Shown here one piece after another: positions 33,312-42,593 of a stretch of DNA of 64,000 nucleotides (position 1 is its first letter; every line of letters starts with the position of its first letter). The notes under the pieces are model-generated. The model was not told the origin of the DNA. It did not search any database and worked only from the letters and a program-made list of their open reading frames with translations. The DNA comes from Sweltsa coloradensis (Eukaryota > Arthropoda > Insecta > Plecoptera > Chloroperlidae): NCBI GenBank assembly GCA_024449915.1, contig JAMZAV010000297.1, positions 496,001-560,000 of the forward strand, written 5' to 3'. A program made the position numbers and the translations under genes.

Positions 33312-35501
33312 CTAACATCCGCGGTCTAAGGTCTCCGGTGCTTTATCTTTTGAAGGCTTTATTGCCCTACTTCCAGGAATAGGTAAAATTACCTCTTTTA
33401 TGTCTCCATTTGAAAAATGGACCGTGGCTGATTCGGTTGTTGTGACGGCTTCGGTTGTCGGCAAAGTTTGACCTAATTCGGATGCTATCAAGGCGTCCAC
33501 CTCTAATGCTTCTTTTCTGGCCCTAACTGCCCTTTTTACCGTTCTTTCCTGCATTCTTTTACAGCCATGTTCCCAAATCGTCTGCTTATAATCTCTATAC
33601 TCCTTGGCATAATATTTCCATGCCATCCATGCTATTGTTAAAACAACTCCTACCATGCATACTACTGCAAGCACGTCTAACACTATGTGTTCTATGGGGT
33701 AGATGTCCTCTCCCTTTACTGTACCTAGCGGTATTGCTGTGGCTACAGCTATTTTGGGATGTCGCCTCCATACAATAATTACCAAAATTGTTAATGCCAA
33801 ATTCCACAGGTAAATCCAACTAGTATGTCGAGTTGTATGATTTATTATGGTGATCATTCCTTCTGAATCATCGCGTGGGGTTTCTTCATTCACTACTTGG
33901 GGTGGCGTTAAGTTCAAAAACGGAATTTGCCATGTCCAGTTGTGGTTCAAACACTCAGTTATATTTGTGAATACAGGCATTGCCTCTGGCTTTACGGGAG
34001 ATATTTTTAATTCGTGTAATTTGGACCAAGATGCTGGAATTACATGGGATGCGGAAATAAAAGATTTTTCAGTTCCACATGGGTACTGAGGCGGAATTTC
34101 CAAATCTTTCCCTATTTTCACTCCACATCTACATGGTACGTGCAACTGCAATGCACCAGGTTGATCCTTCAAAGGGTTATCAAAGGTGGTAGTGTTTCCC
34201 TCACAATTAAAAATAATGGGCTCCACTGGGTGTGTTATTACATAAGTTTCCAGTGCAATTTCACTTATGGACAAAGCATTTCCGGGTTGACATTTAAAAA
34301 TACAATATTTACTAAGTTCCGATATTGTGGAACCGGTGAACATACGCAATGGACAAATTGGTCCTTGTTCTGTATCTGAGGTGTATCTAGGTATATAACA
34401 CAATCCATCCTCATACGGTCTGCAATTAGCCAATGCTGTCCCCGCAATTGTCTTCAGTTTACTACCCGAAACGGCTAAGTAGGTGATGTCATGCATTATT
34501 ATACATGTCTCGTTATGCCATGCAAATGGTGTTGTTATCATTTCATATATTTCCCACGGTAATCCCCGCGATCTAATTGGAATTTTGACGTTTGCAATTA
34601 TTCGATCGTTATCCATAATGCAGTTTGTTATTTTTAATTTAAGGTAATTGGAAGCTTGTGACGGAGGAATTACTACTTCATACCCATCCTCTTTCAAATT
34701 TTCATTTAGTTTTAACAAATCTTTAGCAAACACTGTCAGAGGTATCATATTAGTTGGTAGTAAATTGCCTCTACAATGATTTATAATCTCTCTTCGTTGT
34801 AACAATTCTAAGGTGTGCAGCTCGATTTTGCTATCTTGCAATACATCTAGTACTAGCGTATAGATTGTATCGTCCATGTAGTCTCGCATATGCTTATTTA
34901 CGAAATCAATGTTTTTAAACTGATCTTGCATTTCCTGGAAGACTCTAACTGTTTTTTCTCTATATTCGTTAAATGCTTTTGTGGTATCATTCATCCACTT
35001 ATAATTGCTTCTAAGAGCGCCACGCAATTTAGCAACTTGCTCTTTAACCCCATTATTATCTTCTATCAGACTATCTAAACTGCTCTGGGTCGCCACCGAG
35101 CAACACCAATTCAGAGCCGAGGCAATAAAGTCTATGCCCCTCTTTTTCCTACCTGATCCCTTCAGAACATTTGATTCTTCTTCTAAGGCGATTGAGGTTT
35201 TATACATTTTTTCTTGTATTTGCACTTGCACTTTCTGTATTAGGCTCATTACCTTACAATACTCTCTGTGGTCGGTTATATTTGGACATTGAGGGCCCGA
35301 AAACCCTGGTGGGTCCCATTCATATGGCAACCAATTCATTTCATACGTTAACGGAATACTGGATTCATATCCTATGCTTTGAGGTAATTGTTTCCAATAT
35401 ACCCCGGCTACTACCTTTACTGCGTACGTAGAAGATTCTACTCCCGGAATCACGTACACACACCATAATAGGCATCCCAGCAGTAGGACGGCCTTCTCCA
35501 T
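33312..35501 (-). CDS. env: Envelope glycoprotein 1, furin-cleaved, F-protein-like
   Basis: A 729-residue type I membrane glycoprotein. Residues 1-22 form a signal peptide. A furin-type site RKKR lies at 118-121, followed by a hydrophobic GIDFIASALNW segment that fits a fusion peptide, with two adjacent cysteines at 133-134. Residues ~145-200 look like a coiled coil. The ectodomain has an ordered cysteine set: C243, C360, C368, C383, C400, C404, C433, C457, C459. Several N-x-S/T sites are present. Two hydrophobic segments (~561-580 and ~605-630) follow, then a basic tail. The layout matches errantivirus/baculovirus F-type fusion proteins, but family membership is inferred from architecture. 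It starts 309 nt after pol, so it is probably made from a spliced RNA. The ORF is intact. Confidence 0.88.
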   Translation of the reverse strand: MEKAVLLLGCLLWCVYVIPGVESSTYAVKVVAGVYWKQLPQSIGYESSIPLTYEMNWLPYEWDPPGFSGPQCPNITDHREYCKVMSLIQKVQVQIQEKMYKTSIALEEESNVLKGSGRKKRGIDFIASALNWCCSVATQSSLDSLIEDNNGVKEQVAKLRGALRSNYKWMNDTTKAFNEYREKTVRVFQEMQDQFKNIDFVNKHMRDYMDDTIYTLVLDVLQDSKIELHTLELLQRREIINHCRGNLLPTNMIPLTVFAKDLLKLNENLKEDGYEVVIPPSQASNYLKLKITNCIMDNDRIIANVKIPIRSRGLPWEIYEMITTPFAWHNETCIIMHDITYLAVSGSKLKTIAGTALANCRPYEDGLCYIPRYTSDTEQGPICPLRMFTGSTISELSKYCIFKCQPGNALSISEIALETYVITHPVEPIIFNCEGNTTTFDNPLKDQPGALQLHVPCRCGVKIGKDLEIPPQYPCGTEKSFISASHVIPASWSKLHELKISPVKPEAMPVFTNITECLNHNWTWQIPFLNLTPPQVVNEETPRDDSEGMITIINHTTRHTSWIYLWNLALTILVIIVWRRHPKIAVATAIPLGTVKGEDIYPIEHIVLDVLAVVCMVGVVLTIAWMAWKYYAKEYRDYKQTIWEHGCKRMQERTVKRAVRARKEALEVDALIASELGQTLPTTEAVTTTESATVHFSNGDIKEVILPIPGSRAIKPSKDKAPETLDRGC

Positions 35502-35810
35502 TTGAACCGGAATATTGAAATCCCGTCCCCAACCTAAGTACGAAAACGTGTACTTTAGGAGGTCGTCTACCTGTACCTTTTAACATGTTCTATCTATTAT
35601 GAGCTAATTATACCTAATTGCCTTTTTCTTTTTCTTTTCAAATATTTTCTCTTGTTATGACTTATTATGATTAAATATATTAAACTTACTTATTTCTATT
35701 TACTATGTTATACCTATTTCCCCTTTTTCTTTTTCTTTTCTTTGCTTTTCATTTCTATTCTAATTTTAAACTCATTATTCTAGCTGTTATTCTAAGAAAG
35801 TGATTATTAT
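35502..35810 (-). other. pol-env1 spacer with two copies of a 19-nt purine tract
   Basis: The 309-bp gap holds two identical purine tracts on the element strand, GAAAAGAAAAAGAAAAAGG at 35722-35740 and 35621-35639, inside an imperfect duplication of about 101 bp. Both are followed by similar AGGTATAA sequence. They could be extra plus-strand primers, splicing enhancers for env1, or simple repeat expansion. No coding frame is visible here apart from a short overlapping upstream ORF. Confidence 0.55.
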
Positions 35811-38800
35811 CTAAGACTTTGGTTTGTTTGCGCGATCTCTAAGTTGTCTATCAGACGGAACTATTGTCGGTTTAGCTTTCTTTGGAGCTGGACCAGGTTG
35901 TACATTGTCGTCTTGGGCTGGATTAAAGGGTTTACATTGGGCACATGGACAATCAATATTCACAATTACATGCTGTTGGCGGTATGGGTAAATGCGAGAA
36001 ACATGTATCACTTCAGTTTTGGCTGCATTCGTTTGCCCTTTCTTTACGCGATATGTAACTGGCCCCATCTGTTCAATAATTGTATATGGTCCATGGTAGC
36101 GATGCAGTAATTTTTCTGACAACCCTATTTTCCTTATCGGCGTGTAGACCTTTACCTGGTCTCCTACCTTATAGGTGACATCTCTGTGTCGGTCATCATA
36201 CAAATCTTTATTCTTATTTTGTTTCGCCTTTAATCTATCCTTGACTAATTCTAATGCTTCCGACATCCTAGTTCGAAATTCGACGGCTTCGTCATTTGTC
36301 ATTGGAGGTACTAGTTCTGCTTCTAATGGAAGTACTGGATCTTTTCCAAAGACTAGTGCGTACGGACTTTCTCCCATTACGTCATGTTTACTAGTATTGT
36401 AGGCAAAGGTGACTGCGGGTACGAAGCTTGACCAATCTTTTTGATCTGTAGCTACGTACATACTCAACATTTCAGCTAGCGTCTTATTGAACCTCTCCGT
36501 AAGTCCATTCGTTTGTGGGTGATACCCCGTTGTTACCGCGGGTCTAGTACCTATGCTACGCAATAATTGAGTGACTACATTTGAACGAAAGACCATGCCC
36601 TGGTCTGAGAGCAGGACTCTAGGTGCACCAAAACGGCATATAATTTCTTCAAAAAGAAACTTTGCTACTGCTTCCGCGTTTGGTTCTCTGATTGCCCTGG
36701 TTACTACGTACCTGGTTGCATAATCTGTACACACAATGACATGTTTATGACCTAATTTACTTTTAACAAAAGGACCAAGAAGATCTATGCCCCAGTGATC
36801 ATGAGCGATTTTATTGTCTATGTATATAGGTTGCATAAATCCCGCTGGTTTTTGATTAGCATTCTTTCTACTTTGACAGTCTGGACATCCGAGTACATAT
36901 TTTCTTATATCGCGTCTCATACCTATCCAGAAACATCTACTCATGATTTTATCCTGTGTTTTGTTTATCCCCAAGTGTCCTGACAGTACACTATTATGAT
37001 ATTCGTGCAGTGTGTCTTGTTGCATGCTCCTAGGTATGCATAATAAATGCATCTGTCCATGTCCTGATGAGTTTTTATAATACAACACTTGATCTTTTAT
37101 AACAAAGTTTTTTGCTTGTCTTTGCTCGGATGCACTACCGACATCTGGATTTAGGACTACATCTATTATTCGTTTAAACACATGATCAGCTTCCTGTCTA
37201 TCTCTCATTATCTGCGGATCTAACAGGTAAACTGGTACTTCCTCAGCTTCTTGTTCTTCGTTTGATTCTTCCGATTCAGGTAGCATTAATGGATCGCGGC
37301 TTAACGCATCTGCATCACAATGTGATTTACCGGATTTATGTTTTATCGTATACAAATAATCTTGTAATCTGATTGACCATCGAGCTAATCTCCCACTTGG
37401 ATCTTTTATTGATTTCAACCAACACAAGGCGTGGTGATCGGTAACTATGTCTATGTGATGGCCCCATATGTATGGACGGAATTTAATCAATCCGTAAATT
37501 ATTGCTAGTGTCTCCTTTGACGTTATATTATAGTTTCTTTCAGCAGGTGTTAAGCTTCTCGAAACATAACCTATGGGATGCATTTCCCCTTCAAATTTTT
37601 GTAATAAAACACAGCCTATTCCATAATCCGATGCATCTGCATGCAGTTCCGTTACTTCTGCATTTGGATTAAAAAACGTTAACACTGGCGCGGTCATTAA
37701 AGCCATCTTTAACTCATCAAATGCCTTTTGTTCCACATCAGTCCACACAAAAGGTATATTTTTTCGACACAATTGATTTAATGGTCGCGATATTTTTGCA
37801 AAACCTTTTACAAACTTTCTGTAGTAATTACAAATTCCTAGGAATCTTTGTACTTCCTTTACCTTTGTAGGAACGGAAAATTCCTTGACGGCCAAGACTT
37901 TATCTTCGTCCGGGAAAATTCCTCTATTGTTTACCACGTGTCCCAATACTTTTATTGTCTGATATGCAAACTTACACTTGGATGGTTTCAACTTAAGATT
38001 GAACTTGCGCAATCTCTGTAATACGTGTTCTAACCGTTTTAAAAGTTCTTCGAACGTCTTTCCAAATATGATTATGTCGTCAAGGTAAATCAATGCTTCC
38101 TTGAGATTTAGATCCCCTAACACTCTATCTGCTAGTCTCTGAAACGTGGCCGGTGCACTAGCCAAGCCAAAAGGTAAAACTTGGAATTCGTACAGTCCTT
38201 TGTGTGTTACAAAAGCACTATATTTTTTGGATTGCTCATCCAATTTCACCTGCCAGTAGCCAGAAAACATATCGAGCGTTATAAAATATTGATTTCCACC
38301 TAAGTGGCTTAACAAATCATCAATTACAGGTAATGGATAAGAATCTCCGATCGAATGTTCATTTATTTTTCTATAATCTATGGCAAATCTAAAACTACCA
38401 TCAGGCTTCTTTACTAACACCACTGGCGAAGAGTATTCACTACGTGATCGCTTAATTACGCCATGTTCTAACATCTCTTCTACCTGCGCATTAATTATTT
38501 CTTTCTCTCGAAACGAAACTCGATATGGTGCCTTCTTTATGGGCACGTCGTCTTTAAGACGAATTGTATGCGTGGCTGCATGAGTAGTAGTTAACTCTGA
38601 TAAATTGTATGCAAATCTATCACTATATTCATTCAACAAATCTTTCATCTTATTTGTCTGTTCCTTACTCAAATTGTCATTTATGTCTATGTCAGGCAAT
38701 GAGTCATCCTTTTTTGTCATCACTGTGGTACCTTGAAGTATTGATTGAGGTCGGCTTGAATGATTAACAAAGTTTACATACGTCTTATGTTTCCCAAGCA

Positions 38801-39680
38801 GAGGTCTAGTGCTCAGGTCTATATCCTTCTGCTTCATAAGTTTAGTGTTTCTTGCAAATCTAACCATGTCCTCATCCTCTCGATTAACCTCCACTAATTG
38901 CGCGCTATGCGGCAATATTTGAACGTCTTCACTATTTTTCCATTTAATTGGTTGGGTCTTCCCAAGAATGTCTCCTACCAAAACTAGAGGGTTAACCATT
39001 TCCCCTAATAGAGTGGATTTGTTTTCTTGCTTTGCTTTATTGCTTTCCTTATCCACTTGTTCATTAGTTTCACTTTTCTGTTCGTCATGAACTAATTCGG
39101 ACAAAACTTTTGAACGTGTTGAATTTTCAGCATTTACAAATGGAATAACTACTGTTTCAAACCCTACCATCAATGTTAGTGAATTTGCTACATAATTAAT
39201 TTGGGCTTTGTACTTAGTTAAAAAGTCCATTCCAATCACTACCATTGGTGATCCCACATTAAACAAAATTACAAAATTATGTACAAACGTATGTCCCTGG
39301 AAATCTACATTCACATCTGACTCTTTGTCAGCCCTCAAAGGGTGTCCCGATATAGACCATAACAATGGTGCCATGGTAGTATTCTTTAACTTATTACTAT
39401 GGTTAAGCATTTTCTTATGTATTAATGACACTGCTGCTCCGGTGTCAACAACTATTGATACCTTCTTATTATTTATTTTCCCCATTACTCTCGTATTTCT
39501 TACTGCTCCCACTATCATTGCTTCTATAGGCAACCTCCTTTCCTTCTTCCTATCATTACCCTTCCATTTATGTTCTCGCGAGGTCGCCCTTGTCAGTTTT
39601 CCTGAAGTGGTTGACCGCGTACATTTGTTCGTGCAATGCATTGAGTATCTGTATGACCAGTTCTTAGACATCTTCCGCAC
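35811..39680 (-). CDS. pol: Pol polyprotein: protease, reverse transcriptase, RNase H, integrase
   Basis: The 1289-codon frame encodes the replication enzymes in Ty3/gypsy order. The aspartic protease has D-T-G-A at 79-82. RT spans about 400-580 with the catalytic YLDD at 532-535. RNase H begins with HADAS around 680 (catalytic D682) and has a TDHHAL motif downstream. Integrase has the zinc module H895/H902 and C932/C935, then the triad D966, D1026, E1062; the last two are separated by exactly 35 residues. A GPY/F module is near 1197. All catalytic residues are present and there is no stop or frameshift. The true N-terminus should come from -1 frameshifting out of gag rather than from the first ATG. 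The tail carries C-x-C-x2-C at 1244-1249 and a basic end. Confidence 0.97.
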   Translation of the reverse strand: MRKMSKNWSYRYSMHCTNKCTRSTTSGKLTRATSREHKWKGNDRKKERRLPIEAMIVGAVRNTRVMGKINNKKVSIVVDTGAAVSLIHKKMLNHSNKLKNTTMAPLLWSISGHPLRADKESDVNVDFQGHTFVHNFVILFNVGSPMVVIGMDFLTKYKAQINYVANSLTLMVGFETVVIPFVNAENSTRSKVLSELVHDEQKSETNEQVDKESNKAKQENKSTLLGEMVNPLVLVGDILGKTQPIKWKNSEDVQILPHSAQLVEVNREDEDMVRFARNTKLMKQKDIDLSTRPLLGKHKTYVNFVNHSSRPQSILQGTTVMTKKDDSLPDIDINDNLSKEQTNKMKDLLNEYSDRFAYNLSELTTTHAATHTIRLKDDVPIKKAPYRVSFREKEIINAQVEEMLEHGVIKRSRSEYSSPVVLVKKPDGSFRFAIDYRKINEHSIGDSYPLPVIDDLLSHLGGNQYFITLDMFSGYWQVKLDEQSKKYSAFVTHKGLYEFQVLPFGLASAPATFQRLADRVLGDLNLKEALIYLDDIIIFGKTFEELLKRLEHVLQRLRKFNLKLKPSKCKFAYQTIKVLGHVVNNRGIFPDEDKVLAVKEFSVPTKVKEVQRFLGICNYYRKFVKGFAKISRPLNQLCRKNIPFVWTDVEQKAFDELKMALMTAPVLTFFNPNAEVTELHADASDYGIGCVLLQKFEGEMHPIGYVSRSLTPAERNYNITSKETLAIIYGLIKFRPYIWGHHIDIVTDHHALCWLKSIKDPSGRLARWSIRLQDYLYTIKHKSGKSHCDADALSRDPLMLPESEESNEEQEAEEVPVYLLDPQIMRDRQEADHVFKRIIDVVLNPDVGSASEQRQAKNFVIKDQVLYYKNSSGHGQMHLLCIPRSMQQDTLHEYHNSVLSGHLGINKTQDKIMSRCFWIGMRRDIRKYVLGCPDCQSRKNANQKPAGFMQPIYIDNKIAHDHWGIDLLGPFVKSKLGHKHVIVCTDYATRYVVTRAIREPNAEAVAKFLFEEIICRFGAPRVLLSDQGMVFRSNVVTQLLRSIGTRPAVTTGYHPQTNGLTERFNKTLAEMLSMYVATDQKDWSSFVPAVTFAYNTSKHDVMGESPYALVFGKDPVLPLEAELVPPMTNDEAVEFRTRMSEALELVKDRLKAKQNKNKDLYDDRHRDVTYKVGDQVKVYTPIRKIGLSEKLLHRYHGPYTIIEQMGPVTYRVKKGQTNAAKTEVIHVSRIYPYRQQHVIVNIDCPCAQCKPFNPAQDDNVQPGPAPKKAKPTIVPSDRQLRDRANKPKS
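39593..39680 (-). promoter_or_regulatory. gag-pol overlap with candidate -1 frameshift site
   Basis: gag and pol overlap by 88 nt and codon positions show pol is in the -1 frame. At 39596-39602 the element strand reads G GAA AAC (gag codons), immediately followed by the gag TGA. The A-site slip AAC to AAA is favourable. The P-site slip GAA to GGA is not the canonical X-XXY-YYZ match, so the site is a candidate only. I could not fold a downstream pseudoknot by eye. Confidence 0.5.
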
Positions 39681-40942
39681 TTAGGCCTACCATCTAGGGT
39701 CCGTGAATTGACTGGTGTCTGGTTGTTTCGGTTTACAGGTGCCGAGTTTCTACCTTCACTACCGCTCTGTGAGTGTCTGGGTGTGTCAGCAAACCTAACT
39801 CTTGGCTGATTTGACTCTCCCTCCTTTCTATTGTTATTTGGTGGAAACCTAGTTTGTCCCTGGGATTGGTTATTCCTGTTTGGCCATTGCCCTCTCTGAT
39901 TTGGGAAAACCTGTCGTGGCCTATAATTGTCCCGGAAATTATTTCTATTCTCCTCCTTTTGAACAAGTTTCTCTAAGGATTTCAGGATTTTAACCTGAAT
40001 ATCTTCTCCTTGTTCTGCGGGTGCCGGTTGATGCTTTGCCTTCTCCTTTGAGACAAAAGCCCTTTCAAAAGGTGCTGGCTTAATCGGATAATACTCATCC
40101 ACTCTATCCCCTATGAGCGCACGGGCTCCCTGAAACTTTTTTACTTGCTGTAGCACTTGGTCTGGCGTGGTCAAATCCATCATCGCCATCCTATCTATGT
40201 AGGTGGGTAACATCCCCCTAATTATCTGGTTAGTAATGTTTGCCTCTGACATGTTGCTATCAACTAATTTGCAAAGTTCGATTTTTTCATAGAAATATGT
40301 GGTAAATGCCTCATATTTATCCTGAACTCGGTTCCTAAGCTTTATTTCAATCGTTTCACGATAACCTACAGGTTCAAAAACTGTACGCAATTTTTCAATT
40401 ACTTCTTCAATTGAATTATCTTCGTCTACCGTGGTTTTAAACCATTTATAAGCTGTACCTTCAAGGTATATTTCAATGTTCTCCCTCATCTCCTCGTCAT
40501 CCCACTTATTTAATTTTCCTGCTTTTTCATATTGTTCTATGAACTCAAAAACATTCTCATTTTGCAATCCTGAAAACGAAATTGGCTTATACCTATCGCT
40601 TCTATTATGGACAGGCGGCATTTTGATATTTTTTAGTGTACTTGACGTAAAGCTAGGCCCTGTGGCTTCTGCACGCGAAATTATAGAGTTGTCCGGCGTT
40701 TCCAAGTCTTGAGTTCTCGACTCTTCAGAATTTTCCATTAAACCCGGTTCGATTTTTATTTTTATTGCGGTATCACTTCCTTCCGCTATTCCGTCTATTA
40801 TTTCTAACGGTGTTCGAGCCGGTACTATCGTATCATCTACGAATGAGTTTTGTGGAGCCGGTGGAGTATTATCTTCGTTTTCAGAATTATTAAGTAACCT
40901 ACCAAAAATCATGAATTCCGGTGTTAATCTGTTATTTGACAT
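39593..40942 (-). CDS. gag: Gag polyprotein (capsid and nucleocapsid)
   Basis: The 449-residue protein is the structural polyprotein that assembles particles and packages the element RNA. The N-terminal ~110 residues are acidic and low in complexity. Residues ~115-290 resemble the Ty3/gypsy capsid region in length and in their helical, F/W/Y-spaced pattern. Residues ~300-410 are rich in Q, N, R and P, typical of an RNA-binding linker. A zinc knuckle C-x2-C-x4-H-x4-C sits at C422, C425, H430 and C435. The ATG is about 90 nt after the primer-binding site, so the leader is very short. The stop lies 88 nt inside the pol frame, and pol is in the -1 frame. The C-terminal end is set by TGA directly after GGAAAAC, a candidate slip site. 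Confidence 0.92.
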   Translation of the reverse strand: MSNNRLTPEFMIFGRLLNNSENEDNTPPAPQNSFVDDTIVPARTPLEIIDGIAEGSDTAIKIKIEPGLMENSEESRTQDLETPDNSIISRAEATGPSFTSSTLKNIKMPPVHNRSDRYKPISFSGLQNENVFEFIEQYEKAGKLNKWDDEEMRENIEIYLEGTAYKWFKTTVDEDNSIEEVIEKLRTVFEPVGYRETIEIKLRNRVQDKYEAFTTYFYEKIELCKLVDSNMSEANITNQIIRGMLPTYIDRMAMMDLTTPDQVLQQVKKFQGARALIGDRVDEYYPIKPAPFERAFVSKEKAKHQPAPAEQGEDIQVKILKSLEKLVQKEENRNNFRDNYRPRQVFPNQRGQWPNRNNQSQGQTRFPPNNNRKEGESNQPRVRFADTPRHSQSGSEGRNSAPVNRNNQTPVNSRTLDGRPKCGRCLRTGHTDTQCIARTNVRGQPLQEN

Positions 40943-41033
40943 TCTTTAATTTTAATTTTGCACAACATTGCAGTTTCTGTTTTATAAGTCATCTCACTAT
41001 TAGACTCTTGTGATTTTAAGACTTGTTGCACTA

Positions 41034-41050
41034 CCCACAAGCCTCCACCA
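41034..41050 (-). promoter_or_regulatory. Primer-binding site
   Basis: Two bases inside the 5' LTR the element strand reads TGGTGGAGGCTTGTGGG. It opens with TGG, as needed to pair with a tRNA 3'-CCA end. The implied tRNA end would be CCCACAAGCCTCCACCA. I cannot assign the tRNA species from sequence alone. Confidence 0.7.
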
Positions 41051-41052
41051 TG

Positions 41053-42589
41053 TGTAACGAACTGGCCGCACTGAGAGTGAAACAGCCTTCGTTAGGGTTC
41101 AAATATTTACTTACTTACGTGTTTTCGCCTCCACCAGAACTAGGGTTTTAGATGGGGTAGTTCAGCCCATGTAGATCGCTATCGCTTTGCATTGAGAGGT
41201 TCGGTCACTTTAACAATAGAGGTCCTAACCTCACTGAACTTTATAGGAGATGACTCATTAAAGGATGAAAGCAATGTGCAAACATTTTCAAATCAAACTG
41301 CTTTTTACCATTTATTATTTTATAAACACATGAGACACATGATTTAAGATTTATGATCTTATGATTAATTACAAAGCATTAAACAATTCATTCATGATTC
41401 TGGTTCGGTACTTCGTTCTGATTCACAGGTTATTAAACGGCATTATCATTTAGACATAAGTCCTCGATAAACTTTAAGTTATATAATTCTTTATGGCACA
41501 TGTCGGCAAGTTAAGTCACTATCGTACATTTATACGGAGACCGGATTTCTACATTATGAACACTGGTGAAACATCTAACTCTAAAACACTAACACTTTAT
41601 ACAATACAAAATAACATAGTTTGTTCGCTTACCAGAATCTCCTTTTGGGATTAACTGACTTTACTGCTTACTCTGCCGGCTTCTCCTAGCTTCTACTTCT
41701 GACTTCTTCTACTTGTCTGCTCCTTCTCGATCTGCTCTGACTCGACTGAAGGTCCTACAGGCCTATTTATGTGCAGCCATTTTTGTGTGGGCGCACAACT
41801 CTAGTTCTGATTGTATCAACTTGGCGCCTCCCAAAATGTGAATTGACCAATTAAATATTTAAGACTACTTGGCTTAACCAGAAGAGCCATGATGGTTCTG
41901 ATTCTTACTGTGCCTATTGGTGGTTTGTTTTCCCCCTCTATTTCCAAAAGGCGTATGTCACAGTCCAGATCTGGGTGAAATAATGTGTGGGTGAAATAAT
42001 GTGTGGGTGAAATAATGTGTGGGTTTCCTAGAATCTGAGTTGCGTCCGGTCTTGTGGGGCTAAGAATTGGCACATTCATCCGGCAGCTGCATCCGAGGTG
42101 ATAAGGTCACCGCCAAGATTGCGTTAGTTACTAATTAATTCAAAGAAATAATTATAACGAAATCAGAATGGCCACCCACGAGATAAAATGTGTCCGGTTG
42201 AGTTTGATAATTCTGCAAACTAATTTGATAAACCCACATGTGAAAGGAAGTGTTAATGGTGAACCGACAATTTTAATCATGACTTCCAGGATGTCACTAA
42301 GATTATTTATAAATAAATGGGACGCTGTGGTTTCCGATAGATTGTAGGCAACCAAGTTATCACAATTCACAGGAACTCCATCCTGACTAATTAATGTATA
42401 ATCTCGTCTAACAGGAAGCAGGGTTTCCGGTTGATTGCAAGAAATAATACTTGCCAGCCAAATGCTGCTCCACTAGCTTCTGTGTGATGAAATTATGCTT
42501 TTAAAATATTAGAATACTGAAATGAAAAATATAATATAATGTGTATGTATTTGGGGTATGTAAGGGGTGTAATTAACCTGTTTGTTTCA
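41053..42589 (-). repeat. 5' LTR of the retroelement
   Basis: This 1537-bp repeat matches 24375-25910 along its whole length, with about 30 small differences by eye. On the element strand it starts TGAAAC and ends GTTACA; the start was probably TGTAAC, as in the other LTR. It holds three tandem copies of a 16-bp unit (GGGTGAAATAATGTGT on plus) near 41975-42025. A TATAAAG motif lies at 41239-41245 on the element strand, about 190 bp from the LTR's inner end, where a transcription start could lie. The LTR ends 2 bp before the primer-binding site. Confidence 0.95.
41239..41245 (-). promoter_or_regulatory. Candidate TATA box in the 5' LTR
   Basis: TATAAAG on the element strand, with the equivalent TATAAAAT at 24560-24567 in the other LTR. 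It lies about 190 bp from the inner LTR end, which would leave a plausible R-U5. In AT-rich DNA this motif is weak evidence. Confidence 0.35.
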
Positions 42590-42593
42590 ATAT
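42590..42593. repeat. Target-site duplication, right copy (ATAT)
   Basis: The partner of 24371-24374, directly after the CA end of the 5' LTR. It fixes the outer limits of the insertion. Confidence 0.8.

Larger units (their letters stand above)
24375..42589 (-). mobile_element. Complete env-bearing Ty3/gypsy (errantivirus-like) LTR retroelement, 18.2 kb
   Basis: Two long direct repeats (24375-25910 and 41053-42589) enclose intact reading frames, all on the minus strand, in the order gag, pol, env1, env2, proline-rich ORF. The 4-bp sequence ATAT at 24371-24374 recurs at 42590-42593 as a target-site duplication, usual for this superfamily. A primer-binding site follows the 5' LTR and a G-rich purine tract precedes the 3' LTR. 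Order PR-RT-RH-IN with a GPY/F module places Pol in Ty3/gypsy. Intact ORFs and closely similar LTRs suggest a recent insertion. The element is much longer than a typical gypsy-type element with env (usually under 10 kb), because of the long LTRs, a second env-like gene, an accessory ORF and a 3.2-kb structured spacer. Confidence 0.96.

Noticed and set aside
35365..35586. 73-codon frame overlapping the start of env1
   Set aside because: Overlaps the conserved signal-peptide region in another frame and resembles nothing; most likely chance.
39208..39684. 158-codon plus-strand frame
   Set aside because: Antisense to the protease region of pol, without domain features of its own.
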